Shown: positions 10,164 through 18,660 of the stretch, one piece after another
Layout: every line of letters begins with the position of its first letter
How positions within the stretch are numbered: the stretch's first letter is position 1
Made by a program: the position numbers and the translations under genes
The notes under the pieces: generated by a model
What the model was told of the DNA's origin: nothing
The model's input: the letters and a program-made list of their open reading frames with translations, nothing else
Database searches by the model: none
DNA from: Megalonaias nervosa
Taxonomy: Eukaryota; Mollusca; Bivalvia; Unionida; Unionidae
Reading direction: 5' to 3'
DNA: 64,000 nt
NCBI GenBank assembly: GCA_016617855.1
Contig: JAECUM010000856.1
Location: 1-64,000, forward strand

Positions 10164-10361
10164 ATGTCCCCTCCACGTCGCTGTCCTGTCGAGAAAGAAA
10201 AAAGAAAAGGACAGTTTCGTCATCCGAGAAAACGCTTAGCCAAACGTAGACGTTAACCCCAGAAAAGACACACTCGTCCAAAGAAAAAGAGGAGTCACCA
10301 AAGAGGAGGATTCATTGGCGATTTTGGAAAACACATCGTCACCTTTATGACAAAGCGATAG
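10164..10361 (+). pseudogene. Arg/Lys-rich core-like peptide, copy B, one stop
   Basis: The ATG at 10164 opens a 66-codon frame, opposite in direction to the surrounding genes. It reads MSPPRRCPVEKEKRK, then PRKRLAKRRR, one TAA (codon 31), then PQKRHTRPKKKRSHQRGGF and a hydrophobic end (IGDFGKHIVTFM). Composition recalls protamines or the adenovirus core peptide pX/mu, which also has a basic run followed by a Gly-Gly-hydrophobic end. That comparison is by pattern only. A DNA-condensing role in the particle is plausible. Copy A (no stop in the shared part) suggests the TAA is a late mutation. Confidence 0.55.
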
Positions 10362-10373
10362 GCACCAAAAAAG

Positions 10374-10380
10374 TATAAAA
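10374..10380 (+). promoter_or_regulatory. TATA box, second copy of duplicated promoter
   Basis: 'tataaaa' followed by 'cgtgtgccaagtcatcgacg' and 'ttagtgta', a diverged repeat of the 10110 promoter 263 bp upstream. I see no good open frame after it; the next ATGs give only short peptides, so this may be an orphan promoter of a lost third copy. Confidence 0.5.
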
Positions 10381-10557
10381 GGCCGTGTGCCAAGTCATCG
10401 ACGTTAGTGTATTGTTTGGTGTGTGTCCTTTTCTTTCACCTTTTCCTTTTTGGACAGAAGAACGACGATGGTGACGGTGTGCACTTCTTGGAGGGAACAT
10501 CTTTGAGCGTTCAGGAGCACAAAAACTCTAATCCCTATCGTTTGCCTCGGGTCTTTT

Positions 10558-11013
10558 TTATACTGGAATGCGTCGCCACTGATTGTTGGCTCGTCGTATC
10601 ATTTTCATGGCAGGCATCACACGACGTGGAGGAGTTCGCAACGGACTCAAGCTGAACAGTTCTTTCTTGGACAAATCGAGTAAACTCTTTAACACACCCG
10701 ATCTTTCTTGGACTTTGATTTTGGGGGCTGGTACTTTGTGAGCAGCGGCCACTGCCGCTAAAGAGGAAGAGGGTGTCACCGCTGGAGGAGACGTTTTTGG
10801 AGACACGGGTTTCCAATGTTTCATCAATTTAGGAAAGACGCGAGTCAAATCGGGTTTGGCAGGCATCACCAGCAACGGAGAAGTGGAAGATGTTGACGTT
10901 ACTAGAGACGCGGTCACCGTTGTTGCAACAGGTCTTGGTTTGCGAATGTAAGGTTGCCTCCTGGCGGCAGTACCTCTCTTGCGGATAGAAGCTGTTTTCT
11001 GTGGACTTTTCAT
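10558..11013 (-). CDS. basic Ser/Pro/Ala-rich protein, possible core protein
   Basis: ATG at 11013 gives 151 residues. It begins MKSPQKTASIRKRGTAARR and is basic at both ends. The middle is rich in Ser/Thr/Pro/Ala, there is a predicted short helix (VLKSLLDLSKKEL), and the end is PPRRVMPAMKMIRRAN. I find no recognised domain. Composition fits a nucleoprotein or internal virion protein. The frame is intact, unlike most neighbours. It lies between the two RGG-family paralogues on the same strand, 20 bp downstream of the first. Confidence 0.55.
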   Translation of the reverse strand: MKSPQKTASIRKRGTAARRQPYIRKPRPVATTVTASLVTSTSSTSPLLVMPAKPDLTRVFPKLMKHWKPVSPKTSPPAVTPSSSLAAVAAAHKVPAPKIKVQERSGVLKSLLDLSKKELFSLSPLRTPPRRVMPAMKMIRRANNQWRRIPV

Positions 11014-11033
11014 GTTCTTTTTTTGTGTGGCTG

Positions 11034-11456
11034 TTACCTGGTCTTAACACCGTTACTCCTTTTCTTTTTCTTCTGGGTACGTTTGGGCGTGGCTTTTTTC
11101 TTGGGGACGACTTTGGGAGCATTAGGATCCCATTTTAAGAGGGAACGAATGATGACACCTCGTAGAGAACCATTTCCTCCAGGTTTCAAAATGATTTGCT
11201 TTTTGGTTTGAGTGTCGATGCGAGGATCGGCTAGTTGCGTCAAGGCTACTTTGTTTCTGTCAAAATAACGTTTGGTTTGATGTGGAATCTGAATGATGCC
11301 TTGCAGTAACTGACGTGCTGTCACCGTAAACCATCGTAAGATTTCTTTGAGACTAGCTTCTAAGACACGAGCACGTATTTGTGGATTTTTTTCGCGACTG
11401 ATACCGTACAAGGCACGAATCAATTTGACGGGGAGATGTGACTGAAGGGACGTCAT
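11034..11456 (-). CDS. RGG-family Polinton protein, copy 1, intact
   Basis: First ATG at 11456 (M-T-S-L-Q-S-H) gives about 140 residues. The core aligns throughout with the broken gene at 9466-9964: NPQIRARVLEASLKE against PPPMRQKLIQIASKD, then LLQG-IPHQTKRYF, LTQLADPRID, and KKQIILKPGG where the other has KKKLVQRGG. The C-terminus is highly basic (KKKATPKRTQKKKKRS). A TATA box at 11495-11502 sits about 40 bp before the ATG. The intact frame and diverged sequence indicate an old duplication with one copy kept. The function is unknown; the basic tail suggests nucleic-acid binding. Confidence 0.62.
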   Translation of the reverse strand: MTSLQSHLPVKLIRALYGISREKNPQIRARVLEASLKEILRWFTVTARQLLQGIIQIPHQTKRYFDRNKVALTQLADPRIDTQTKKQIILKPGGNGSLRGVIIRSLLKWDPNAPKVVPKKKATPKRTQKKKKRSNGVKTR

Positions 11457-11494
11457 GTTGACGATGTGTGAGACAGACCCCAAGTGACCGAGGT

Positions 11495-11502
11495 TTTTAT
11501 AG
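11495..11502 (-). promoter_or_regulatory. TATA box for 11034-11456
   Basis: Minus-strand 'tataaaaa' about 40 bp upstream of the ATG at 11456, giving a predicted leader of roughly 10-15 nt. Confidence 0.55.
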
Positions 11503-11529
11503 TCTTTTTTGGGGTGGATGTGGTTGTTG

Positions 11530-11892
11530 TTAAGTCGACGAAGGGGACGTGTACACGACAGGCCCTCCGTCTTGGCACCAGTGGTGAAACAGATGGGTAC
11601 AAAATCGCAAATAATCGGGGCTAGTGGGTTTTAAATCCACGAGTAAATAAGTGTGTGGGGTTTGAGTGGCATCGTCGCACGCATAAGTCAGCCAAGGCGT
11701 TCCTAACTGTTTCGCTAAGACATGCACTTGCGATTTATCTCTAGGGCTTTTAAACAACAGCACGTAATGAGCACTGAGACTGATGTTAAAGGGATGGCGA
11801 AGATACAAGGCCTCCCAACTTGTCCGATCTACGTGTTCGTCGATAACTTTGACGGTGGAGGAAGACGGAGGAAAGACAGTAGAGGTGGCCAT
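11530..11892 (-). CDS. unknown 120-aa accessory protein
   Basis: Intact frame from ATG 11892 to 11530. The N-terminus is Ser/Thr-rich. The body alternates short hydrophobic strands and polar turns (YVLLFKSPRD, QVHVLAKQLGTPWLTYACDD, TYLLVDLK, then FCTHLFHHWC), suggesting a compact alpha/beta domain. I recognise no family. The TATA box at 11951-11958 is about 60 bp upstream, so the gene probably has its own promoter. It lies in the accessory block between the BIR genes and the structural genes. Confidence 0.5.
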   Translation of the reverse strand: MATSTVFPPSSSTVKVIDEHVDRTSWEALYLRHPFNISLSAHYVLLFKSPRDKSQVHVLAKQLGTPWLTYACDDATQTPHTYLLVDLKPTSPDYLRFCTHLFHHWCQDGGPVVYTSPSST

Positions 11893-11950
11893 AGTAGTTG
11901 TAGTAGTGTAAGGAATGTCACTTTTGACAGGAAGACAGACAAGACAAGAG

Positions 11951-11958
11951 TTTTTATA
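11951..11958 (-). promoter_or_regulatory. TATA box for 11530-11892
   Basis: Minus-strand 'tataaaaa' about 60 bp before the ATG at 11892. It also overlaps the space just after the stop of the next upstream gene (11988). Confidence 0.5.
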
Positions 11959-11987
11959 CTTTTTTCAGGACACGTTTATTGCCATCT

Positions 11988-12413
11988 TTAAAAGTGAATA
12001 ACACGAAAGACAAAAATACAAAAAAGCCAAATGGTTAAGTACATGAATAAAAGACACATCAAAACGATCATACTGGAATATAAACAAGTCTCTGTACAAC
12101 ACCATTTGTTGTGATCAAGAGGTGGTATCGTAGGGACAGTTTGTAATGCTCTTAAAGTCTCTACACTTCTTGGCACAGTCACACAAGGGTCTTCCTGGAA
12201 TGGTCTTTCGGGGATGTCGATAACGGTCCTGTCCTGAAGAGAGTGGTTTTCCTTGGTCACGACTTCTTCTTCTTCTGGCACTGTCACTAACACTGGTTTA
12301 AAAGTTACTTTTTTCACTGAACGTTTTAATTTTTTAGGATGACAAATCTTGGGTATAGTGTGCCACTTCTTTTGTCCAAGCCTCGAAACCCCAACTTTTC
12401 CAGTCACGTACAT
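11988..12413 (-). CDS. tail-anchored-like membrane protein, unknown
   Basis: First ATG in frame is at 12413 (M-Y-V-T-G-K). The N-terminal part is basic (CHPKKLKRSVKKVTF), followed by an acidic Glu run, then a Pro/Val region and a C-terminal hydrophobic span of about 25 residues (MIVLMCLLFMYLTIWLFCIF) ending seven residues from the stop. That layout suggests a tail-anchored membrane protein with its body in the cytosol. The frame overlaps the broken gene at 12334-12810 by about 80 bp in a different frame. No family recognised. Confidence 0.5.
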   Translation of the reverse strand: MYVTGKVGVSRLGQKKWHTIPKICHPKKLKRSVKKVTFKPVLVTVPEEEEVVTKENHSLQDRTVIDIPERPFQEDPCVTVPRSVETLRALQTVPTIPPLDHNKWCCTETCLYSSMIVLMCLLFMYLTIWLFCIFVFRVIHF

Positions 12414-12810
12414 CTTTCCAGTGAAGGTGTAAGTCACAAGCTACACACACATCATCGTACACATCTTCAGTACCTAAAATTTGACGAATCTTTCCTTCCT
12501 GTAGAGGTTGTCGAGAAGTATTGAGATGAAAGCGCAAAGCTTCGAGCAGAATGAGCTTTTCGTGTACATTTCAAGGAACCACTTTCATGCTTTTTGGGAG
12601 TGGTATCTACTGCTCGTAAAGAGTCCACAAAGAATCGGCTGGTAAACGAAATCCCAGAAAGCAAGTCACTAACACACACACCACACGTCGACCCCAATTC
12701 AATGGACACAGTTCTCGTAATAGGCGATCGTAATCCTCCATCGTTTGAATAGTGTCATTGATTTCCTTCCACGGAATCTGTTGTATCACGATTGATAAAG
12801 GTCGTGGCAT
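12334..12810 (-). pseudogene. accessory paralogue C, frameshifted
   Basis: ATG at 12810 opens SIVIQQIPWKEI, then MEDYDRLLRELCPL and RRVVCVLVTCFLGF. This pairs with the middle and end of the neighbour at 12847-13260 (VILIHRIPTDEL, EDYNKSLQELFFL, RRVVCELVTKHFW). The frame closes at 12607. Coding-like sequence resumes in another frame (LEALRFHLNTS, then ILGTEDVYDDVCVACDLHLH) down to 12334, so an indel probably split it. A TATA motif at 12821-12827 is too close to the ATG to serve this start. The function is unknown. Confidence 0.45.
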
Positions 12811-12846
12811 GGTAGTACGTTTTTATACCTTCTTTCATGTAAGGTA

Positions 12847-13260
12847 CTAAGTGTACTTTTTGAACAGCATCGGTTTTATTTCAGTACCGCGCCAAAAATG
12901 TTTAGTCACTAACTCACACACCACACGTCGCACAGAAGTTTTCTCTTGAACTAAAAAGAACAGTTCTTGTAAAGATTTGTTGTAATCCTCTAACTCGTCC
13001 GTTGGAATTCGGTGTATTAGGATCACCTTGTAAGTTGAATGGGTGGCATCCAAAAATTTATGAATTTCACGCGATTCATCAATGTCTGACCAATGGAACA
13101 CTTTGAAATGGATCAGTCCTCTTATACCATTCAGGTACCAGTGATTCCAACATCGGTGACGTAACGGATGCAATTGCTCTTTGTGTTTCACTTGTATTTT
13201 GACAAACTCTCGGTAAATGCGTTCTCTCAACTCCACAGGTAAACCACGAATGTTCTCTTA
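12847..13260 (-). pseudogene. accessory paralogue B, F-box-like start, no ATG
   Basis: An open frame with no upstream ATG begins IRGLPVELRERIYREF. The segment LPxELxxxIY resembles the first helix of F-boxes, but nothing else supports that reading strongly. It ends with RRVVCELVTKHFW and shares its C-terminal half with paralogue C and its N-terminal half with paralogue A (LPNELQEKIYKDI at 13284-13673). A stop lies a few codons before the motif, so the true start is lost by mutation. A TATA-like 'tataaag' lies at about 13257-13264. Confidence 0.45.
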
Positions 13261-13283
13261 TAAAGTATACATGACCATGTCAG

Positions 13284-13673
13284 TCAAACACTTCTCCTTG
13301 CGCGAAAGTAACGGACAAAGTGAGTAATTTCTGGCCAATGCCATTCCAGGAAACTATCAAGAATGTCATTAAAATCTTGTAATGTAAATGGTCTAAAGCG
13401 GAATATTCGGATGAACGCACACTTGGTCCAGAGAAATCTGACTTGTTTGTTGACTTTTGTCAATTTCCTCTTGTGAATTTCTCGACATAAAAGTTCCTCA
13501 GTCACCCATTGAGATTTTGCTCTGGCTAGTCCCAGCCAAATGTCCTTATAGATCTTCTCTTGCAATTCGTTTGGTAATGTTTGAATATTATTTTTCCAAT
13601 GGGGTTTAAATATTTGTCTAGGTGGTGTCCAACGTTTGACTCCTAGCCAAACAGCTGGTTTCTTAAACGACAT
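13284..13673 (-). CDS. accessory paralogue A, F-box-like
   Basis: Intact 129-residue frame from ATG 13673. It is basic and aromatic-rich, with NIQTLPNELQEKIYKDIWLG near residues 29-48, then helical segments and a Trp/His/Arg-rich end (FLEWHWPEITHFVRYFRARR). The LPNELQEKIY segment resembles the opening of an F-box (SKP1-binding) domain. If so, it could act as a substrate adaptor for host ubiquitin ligase, but this rests on one motif. It lies 13 bp downstream of the BIR gene and upstream of two related frames, forming a three-copy array. Confidence 0.48.
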   Translation of the reverse strand: MSFKKPAVWLGVKRWTPPRQIFKPHWKNNIQTLPNELQEKIYKDIWLGLARAKSQWVTEELLCREIHKRKLTKVNKQVRFLWTKCAFIRIFRFRPFTLQDFNDILDSFLEWHWPEITHFVRYFRARRSV

Positions 13674-13685
13674 GGTATGCCCACT

Positions 13686-14312
13686 TCAATGACGAGATCC
13701 CACTAAAGGTAGGTAGTGACAATCCGGAGACCATCGAGCATGTTCCAGGTAAGCGCAATCTTTCTTCTTCCACTCGTGAAGTGACACACCGCAACTGAAG
13801 CACTTGACTTTATCCCCTTCGCCCAAATAGATAAATCCGGCTCTAGTTAATTCTTTGAGAGTAGGTCCTCCCAGATATTTTGGCCATTTTCCTCGGAAGG
13901 TTTCGATCCGACTTTCAAAATCGCAGTATTCAGGCAAACGCACAGGGAACGAATATTCGTCTTTCACAGGTTCATTTCGATGAGGGTACGGTGAAATATG
14001 TAGGAGTTTGCTCAGTTTGGGATGACATCCATAGGGTGGTAGCCGCATGGTTTCATAATGATGACATCCACCATGAAAACCAGTAAAGAGAAAAGACGTA
14101 CGATGACGGGTGTCATCGGTTTCGCATCCGTCAGGTTTGACACGCACAGCATCAGTTTCCATTGTAGGTATAGCAAAGTTTCCATGATGTGGTACTGAAT
14201 CACTGTGGTCATAGCGTACGGCATCCCTGCTATCGCAAGGCACAGCATCGTACTCGAGTTTCTCGTGGCACTTGAGTTTTGCGCTTGATACTTGCTGTGT
14301 GAAAGGATTCAT
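13686..14312 (-). CDS. BIR-domain (IAP-like) protein, intact
   Basis: ATG at 14312 gives 208 residues. The last 77 form one complete BIR domain: FESRIETFRGKWP, AGFIYLGEGDKVKCFSCG and EHARWSPDCHYLP, with zinc ligands C171, C174, H191 and C198 in the exact CX2CX16HX6C spacing. The N-terminal 125 residues are Asp/His/Cys-rich without a recognised domain. There is no RING or other C-terminal domain. BIR proteins bind caspases or act in mitosis; in viruses they block cell death, so an anti-apoptotic role is likely but inferred. The TATA box at 14368-14375 lies about 56 bp upstream. Confidence 0.9.
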   Translation of the reverse strand: MNPFTQQVSSAKLKCHEKLEYDAVPCDSRDAVRYDHSDSVPHHGNFAIPTMETDAVRVKPDGCETDDTRHRTSFLFTGFHGGCHHYETMRLPPYGCHPKLSKLLHISPYPHRNEPVKDEYSFPVRLPEYCDFESRIETFRGKWPKYLGGPTLKELTRAGFIYLGEGDKVKCFSCGVSLHEWKKKDCAYLEHARWSPDCHYLPLVGSRH

Positions 14313-14367
14313 CTTTCTCGCTTGGCGTTGGTAGTGACAATAAACTATCGGTCTTGGACGTTGTCCC

Positions 14368-14375
14368 TTTTTATA
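14368..14375 (-). promoter_or_regulatory. TATA box of the intact BIR gene
   Basis: Minus-strand 'tataaaaa' about 56 bp before the ATG at 14312; it overlaps the last codons of the second BIR gene. Confidence 0.6.
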
Positions 14376-14843
14376 CTAGTCGTAATGAAGTCTCGAGTTT
14401 GTACATCGTCCCCTTTTTATGACCAGTTTTGGAAGTCTTCCTTTTCTTTTTGGACATCGATACTACCTTCTCTAAGGTACCGTCATGCCTGAACAGTAGT
14501 GTGATAGGTGGAAAGACCATAGGAAGGTAAGGACAGTGCGGAGACCATTGAGTATGTTCCAGAATAGCTGAATCTTTATAGATACATCGATCCATACGCA
14601 ACTTGAGACCACAACTGAAACACTGTACTTCGTATCCCAATCCAGTCTCAGGTCCCAAGTAGACAGATCCTGTTCTAGCTAAAACATTCGTAGTAGGCCT
14701 TCCCTATCAGTGGGCCATTTTTGAAAAGTTTGCAATCGACTGGCACAACTGCAATAGTCAGGCAAGAAAACAGGAAAATGGTATGGCTTGAACTTGGAGT
14801 TCTCTGTGGGTTTCTCAGTCGAGTCTTGCTGTGTCGAAGTCAT
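14371..14843 (-). pseudogene. second BIR-domain gene, frameshifted
   Basis: ATG at 14843 (M-T-S-T-Q-Q-D) leads to YHFPVFLPDYCSCASRLQTF, matching YSFPVRLPEYCDFESRIETF in the intact gene. One indel near 14700 moves the rest into another frame: GSVYLGPETGLGYEVQCFSCG, then ILEHTQWSPHCPYLP. Zinc-ligand spacing is CX2CX18HX6C, two residues longer than usual. A Lys-rich tail follows (SKKKRKTSKTGHKKG). The gene starts inside the 3' end of the polymerase gene, and a TATA box (14882-14889) lies about 40 bp upstream. It is clearly a diverged tandem duplicate of the gene at 13686-14312. Confidence 0.85.
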
Positions 14844-17800
14844 CCTTCTTGTTGGTGGCTATCGTCTCGGAACCATTTTGTTTTATACCAGAGTGACCGT
14901 ACGGTAAAGTGAAGTGATTGGGAAGCCGTACTCGCTTTTGGTACACGATTTGATAAACTTTTTCCAAGGGTCGACTGACGATTTGGTGTGTGGGTAAACG
15001 TACAATCTTGTGCGGTTCGTGAGTGGTCACTTTAAAATTTCGATCCTGTCCAGACTGCAAAGCTTATTTCAATACACCAAAGTTCACCAGTCGACTGGTG
15101 GGATAATTGAGAGTCAATCCTTTCACTTTACACTCCGTGTGTACATCTCCTTGAGGGTCACGGTATTCGTAGCCGTAATTATTGGGACCGCCACTTACAA
15201 AACTTAGAATCTTGTCGTCGGGATGCTCGTCCGTCAAGGCTCCTAAACGGTCTCCTTCGATCTTAGGGTGAGGTTGACCCAGACGATCGATGTAGATGCA
15301 ACTGTCCGTGTCAAAATACAACACACGATCTCCTAACAGTTCTAATGCTTCGTACAGTTTTAAGCGAGCATGGGCTATCACGTAAGCCGCAATGATGACA
15401 TTTCCAAATTCGGCGGCTTCTACAAAGTCCAGTTCTTCTTCGTAATTGACTAAGATCAAGTCCTCACGAACGACGTCCACGTCTTTCATGTATTTGGTTT
15501 TGTCGTGAATCATCTGGAAGTAGCGAGAAGGTTCTGTCAAATACTCCGTTTTGGGTAAACACGGTCGTTGTGCCATTTTCCCCCACAAGCAATTTAACAT
15601 CACTTTGGCAAACGATCGCCTTCCTTCGTTTTTCTCGATGTGGTCTAAAGTGATCCCTTCCTGCTCCTAGTATTTGTCTTTGAATTTCTTTTGGTCTTCG
15701 GGAGTGTCGCACCAGGAAGGATAGCTACTAGCTTCTCGTTTCAGTTTCAAAACTGCATTCACGTAGTCTGCGAAAATGCCTTTTTGAGTCTCGTCGCCCT
15801 TGTGGTATTTTTCTGTCTTGGGAAAGTGGTAAATTTCGTACACTTCTAACAGTTGGTATCCCAAGTCCAGAGTTTTAAACAATTCCACGCTAACCCACGT
15901 TCCCGTCAAGGCGCGTTCTTCCTGAGTGTGCTGACAAGGTTGGTCTTGGTTGCACGTTTCGGCACAAGTACAGCACAAGGGAAACATCAGTTTTCCTTCC
16001 CAATGGTGAGGTAAAACGGGATGGTACAAGTACGTGGGAGCAAGACTTTGCACTTGATCAGTCCTTCGTATTGGCGAATGTTGTCCACGTCGATGTGTTC
16101 CGTCAGCAATTGCGGGTGCCCTGCGGAAAACTGACAATATTTGCACACGCACGGATACAGAGAACACACGTCCAAGTATTTGATTTCTTCTCCTTTCTTC
16201 TCGTCGGCTTGGTACAGCAAACAGGTGGCATTCGTCCGTCCTCCGTACAAACTATCCCGTGGGTTCAGTGGGTCCACCAGCTTGTAACTTTCCACGATGC
16301 GCTTAAACTCGGGATCGGTTTTCAATCGCTGATCGTACTCGTGTTCCCACATTTCTACCACTTGGTATCCTTGCTCTTCTAACTTCAAGCGCCGCTGACA
16401 AGTGGCCTGGTAAAAGTCTTCCATGGTCCGTTGTAAAAACTGATTTGTCGTGTCACACGTTGAGGGTAGCAGATGGGACATCCGTGAAATAAGCACCCGT
16501 TAAACTCGTACACGATCTGGGGGTTTTCTAAGTCCCAGCCATCCATTGAATACCTTCCGATGGTTTTTTCGCCTCCTGCGTTGCGAGCGTGTTGGATCCA
16601 TTTGTCTTCCTTGTCGCACAAGTAATGTAGCCAGCGTAGGGCTTTGACCGAGTATGGACGTTTGGCAAAATTGGTCGTTTGAGGACTGATGACAGCTAGG
16701 GTGTTTTCGGGCATGAATCGTTGGCGGTACACTAATGAACACGCTTTGGCAATAGTGCAGGCTTCTTTCAAAGGGTTAATCCCTCCGTGCTCCATGAATA
16801 ACTCCCGAAATTTTCCACAGCAACGCCGTAAAATGTCCACGTCGGAACGACAATATTTTAACATTTCTTCCTGATAGTCGATAGGGTCCGAGGCGTGATT
16901 GTGGTACCAAGCGTAGAAAGCTTCTCGTTGTTCGGTACTCATGTTGTCGGGGTCGTAGTAGTGAGCCTCAGGCAAATGGGGTAGAACGACGTGTTAATTG
17001 GCTTCGGTGTTGAAAAAGTGTGGAAAATAGCCTTTGGTCATTTCTGTCATTCCAAACGTTTTAGACATGCGACTCAAAGGCACGGCCAAGTAACTCATCG
17101 AATCTTTAAACTGCACTTGTCCCACTTGCATGGAAATGATTTTGGCTCTGTTCAAAGTCACTTAGGACGTTCGTTACTTTGTTCCGTATAGTATCTGAGG
17201 AGAAACTGCCCATCGTATCCCGAGAAATTGTGAGCCATCACCGTGGCATAGCGATGACAATCTCCGTAACGTTCGATGTCTTCTTGGCTCCACGTCTCGT
17301 CGATAGAGTTTAAGATCCACTGGGCAAAATCAGCTAGCGTGTTTGGTCCCTGAAAGAATTTTTCACGTCCTCCAGGAATCTTGCTACAGTGAGGGCAATG
17401 AGTAAAGATAAGCTCTTGGATGCACTTCTCACACGCTCGATGAGCCACGCAGAAATTAGGAATGTGAATGCCAGTCTCTTGCATGCATTCGAAATCGATA
17501 AAGATGAAATTCCCTTTCTTCTGGTCATTATCATCTTCTTCTTCTTGTTTGGATTGGTATTTTTGAATGTAGCATTGGTGTTCCAAGTCCACGTTTTAGC
17601 GACAAATGTGACATCGCTTATTTCCTAACATACGTGTGCCTTGGTGCAATTGGTATGAATGCCTTGTCCACAAGTAGGGCACAATCTCAGTAGCTGGCAA
17701 GCACTTTTCCGCTGTGAACCTTGCGTCTTTAGATGTTGTTGGTAACACGTTGAAATGACAAACGTGCGCTGACAAACAGAGCAATGCACTCGTTTTTGTC

Positions 17801-18660
17801 CTTCGTCCAGACAGGGCTTAGAGGCTAAACATCCCTCACATTTCGATCCGCAATACTTGTGTTGCTCTCGATTGTTATAGCCATAGTCACATTTCTCACA
17901 GTAATAACTGTATCCCAGGAAACCGGTGATACTGGGAATGGCATCGAAATGTTCATCGTGATGATAGACGTGAATGTATTTTCCGTCTTTGAAATTTTTG
18001 CTTCGAAACAACAGAGGTCCGCGCACTTCTTGAGGGTGCACTTTCAAAGGTGTAGCGTGGAGACGTCTTGCAACTTCTGCATTTCAGGAATGCCACAGGG
18101 TGTGTCTTTGGAAAGGCCAGCTTTATGTAACAGGAGTTCTGCTTCTCTTCGTTGTTTGGCTCGGCTAGATTTTTAAATAGTTTGCCAGGCTCTTTTCCAT
18201 TCTGCCGTATTGTTCTTGTCGGCATACGTTCGTCCCACCACGATGACACGGGCTAAACACATCTTGTCTTGAAGATTGGTAACTCGGACGATGCTGCGCT
18301 TGATGCTGCGAAGGTCGTCCACCAAGAACACTTTTTTGCGTTGTCCTGTCCATTGGGGAAGAGAAACATGGGTCATGAACAGTGTCGCTTTTCCATCGGT
18401 GATGTGAAACTTGCCGTTGGATTGTTGCACGTGTTGAATCTTGTCCATGACTTTGGAAGGTGACAGTTCTGCCGGACTGCAAAACTCATCCAAACGGGGG
18501 ACTTCAAACTGTTGTGATGAATGGAAAGTCTCAAGCGATCGTCTTCTTTGGCTTCACATTGCTGTTTCAGTGTGGTTAACAAAGATTCCCACACATCGGT
18601 GATGAAACCTTCTGCTTTCTCCAGCGGTACGTCTGACTTGAAATCTTTAAACTTCACAGT
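14815..18660 (-). pseudogene. POLB: protein-primed family B DNA polymerase, many breaks
   Basis: The replicative polymerase of Polintons. Pieces in order show an N-terminal region (FKSDVPLEKAEG, MCLARVIVVG), a Cys-rich finger cluster (CEKCDYGYN, CSVCQRTF, CPTCGQG), exonuclease motifs I (FIDFE), II (HNFSGYDGQF) and III (YCRSDVDIL), and polymerase motifs A (DVCSLYP), B (LNCLWGKMAQR), C (YFDTDS) and KVKGL. The C-terminus ends VRLPNHFTLPYGH plus a short tail. In-frame stops lie at 15064-15066, 15667-15669 and 16994-16996; frameshifts lie near 16020, 16450, 17600-17640 and 18060-18480. The length fits the family's usual 1,100-1,300 residues. The left 3' end overlaps the second BIR gene. Confidence 0.95.
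14881..14889 (-). promoter_or_regulatory. TATA box of the second BIR gene
   Basis: Minus-strand 'ggtataaaa' about 40 bp before the ATG at 14843, embedded in the polymerase C-terminal coding region. Confidence 0.5.

Noticed and set aside
12821..12827. TATA box for the gene starting at 12810
   Set aside because: Only about 11 nt from the ATG, so transcription would start inside the frame; it may serve a different start.
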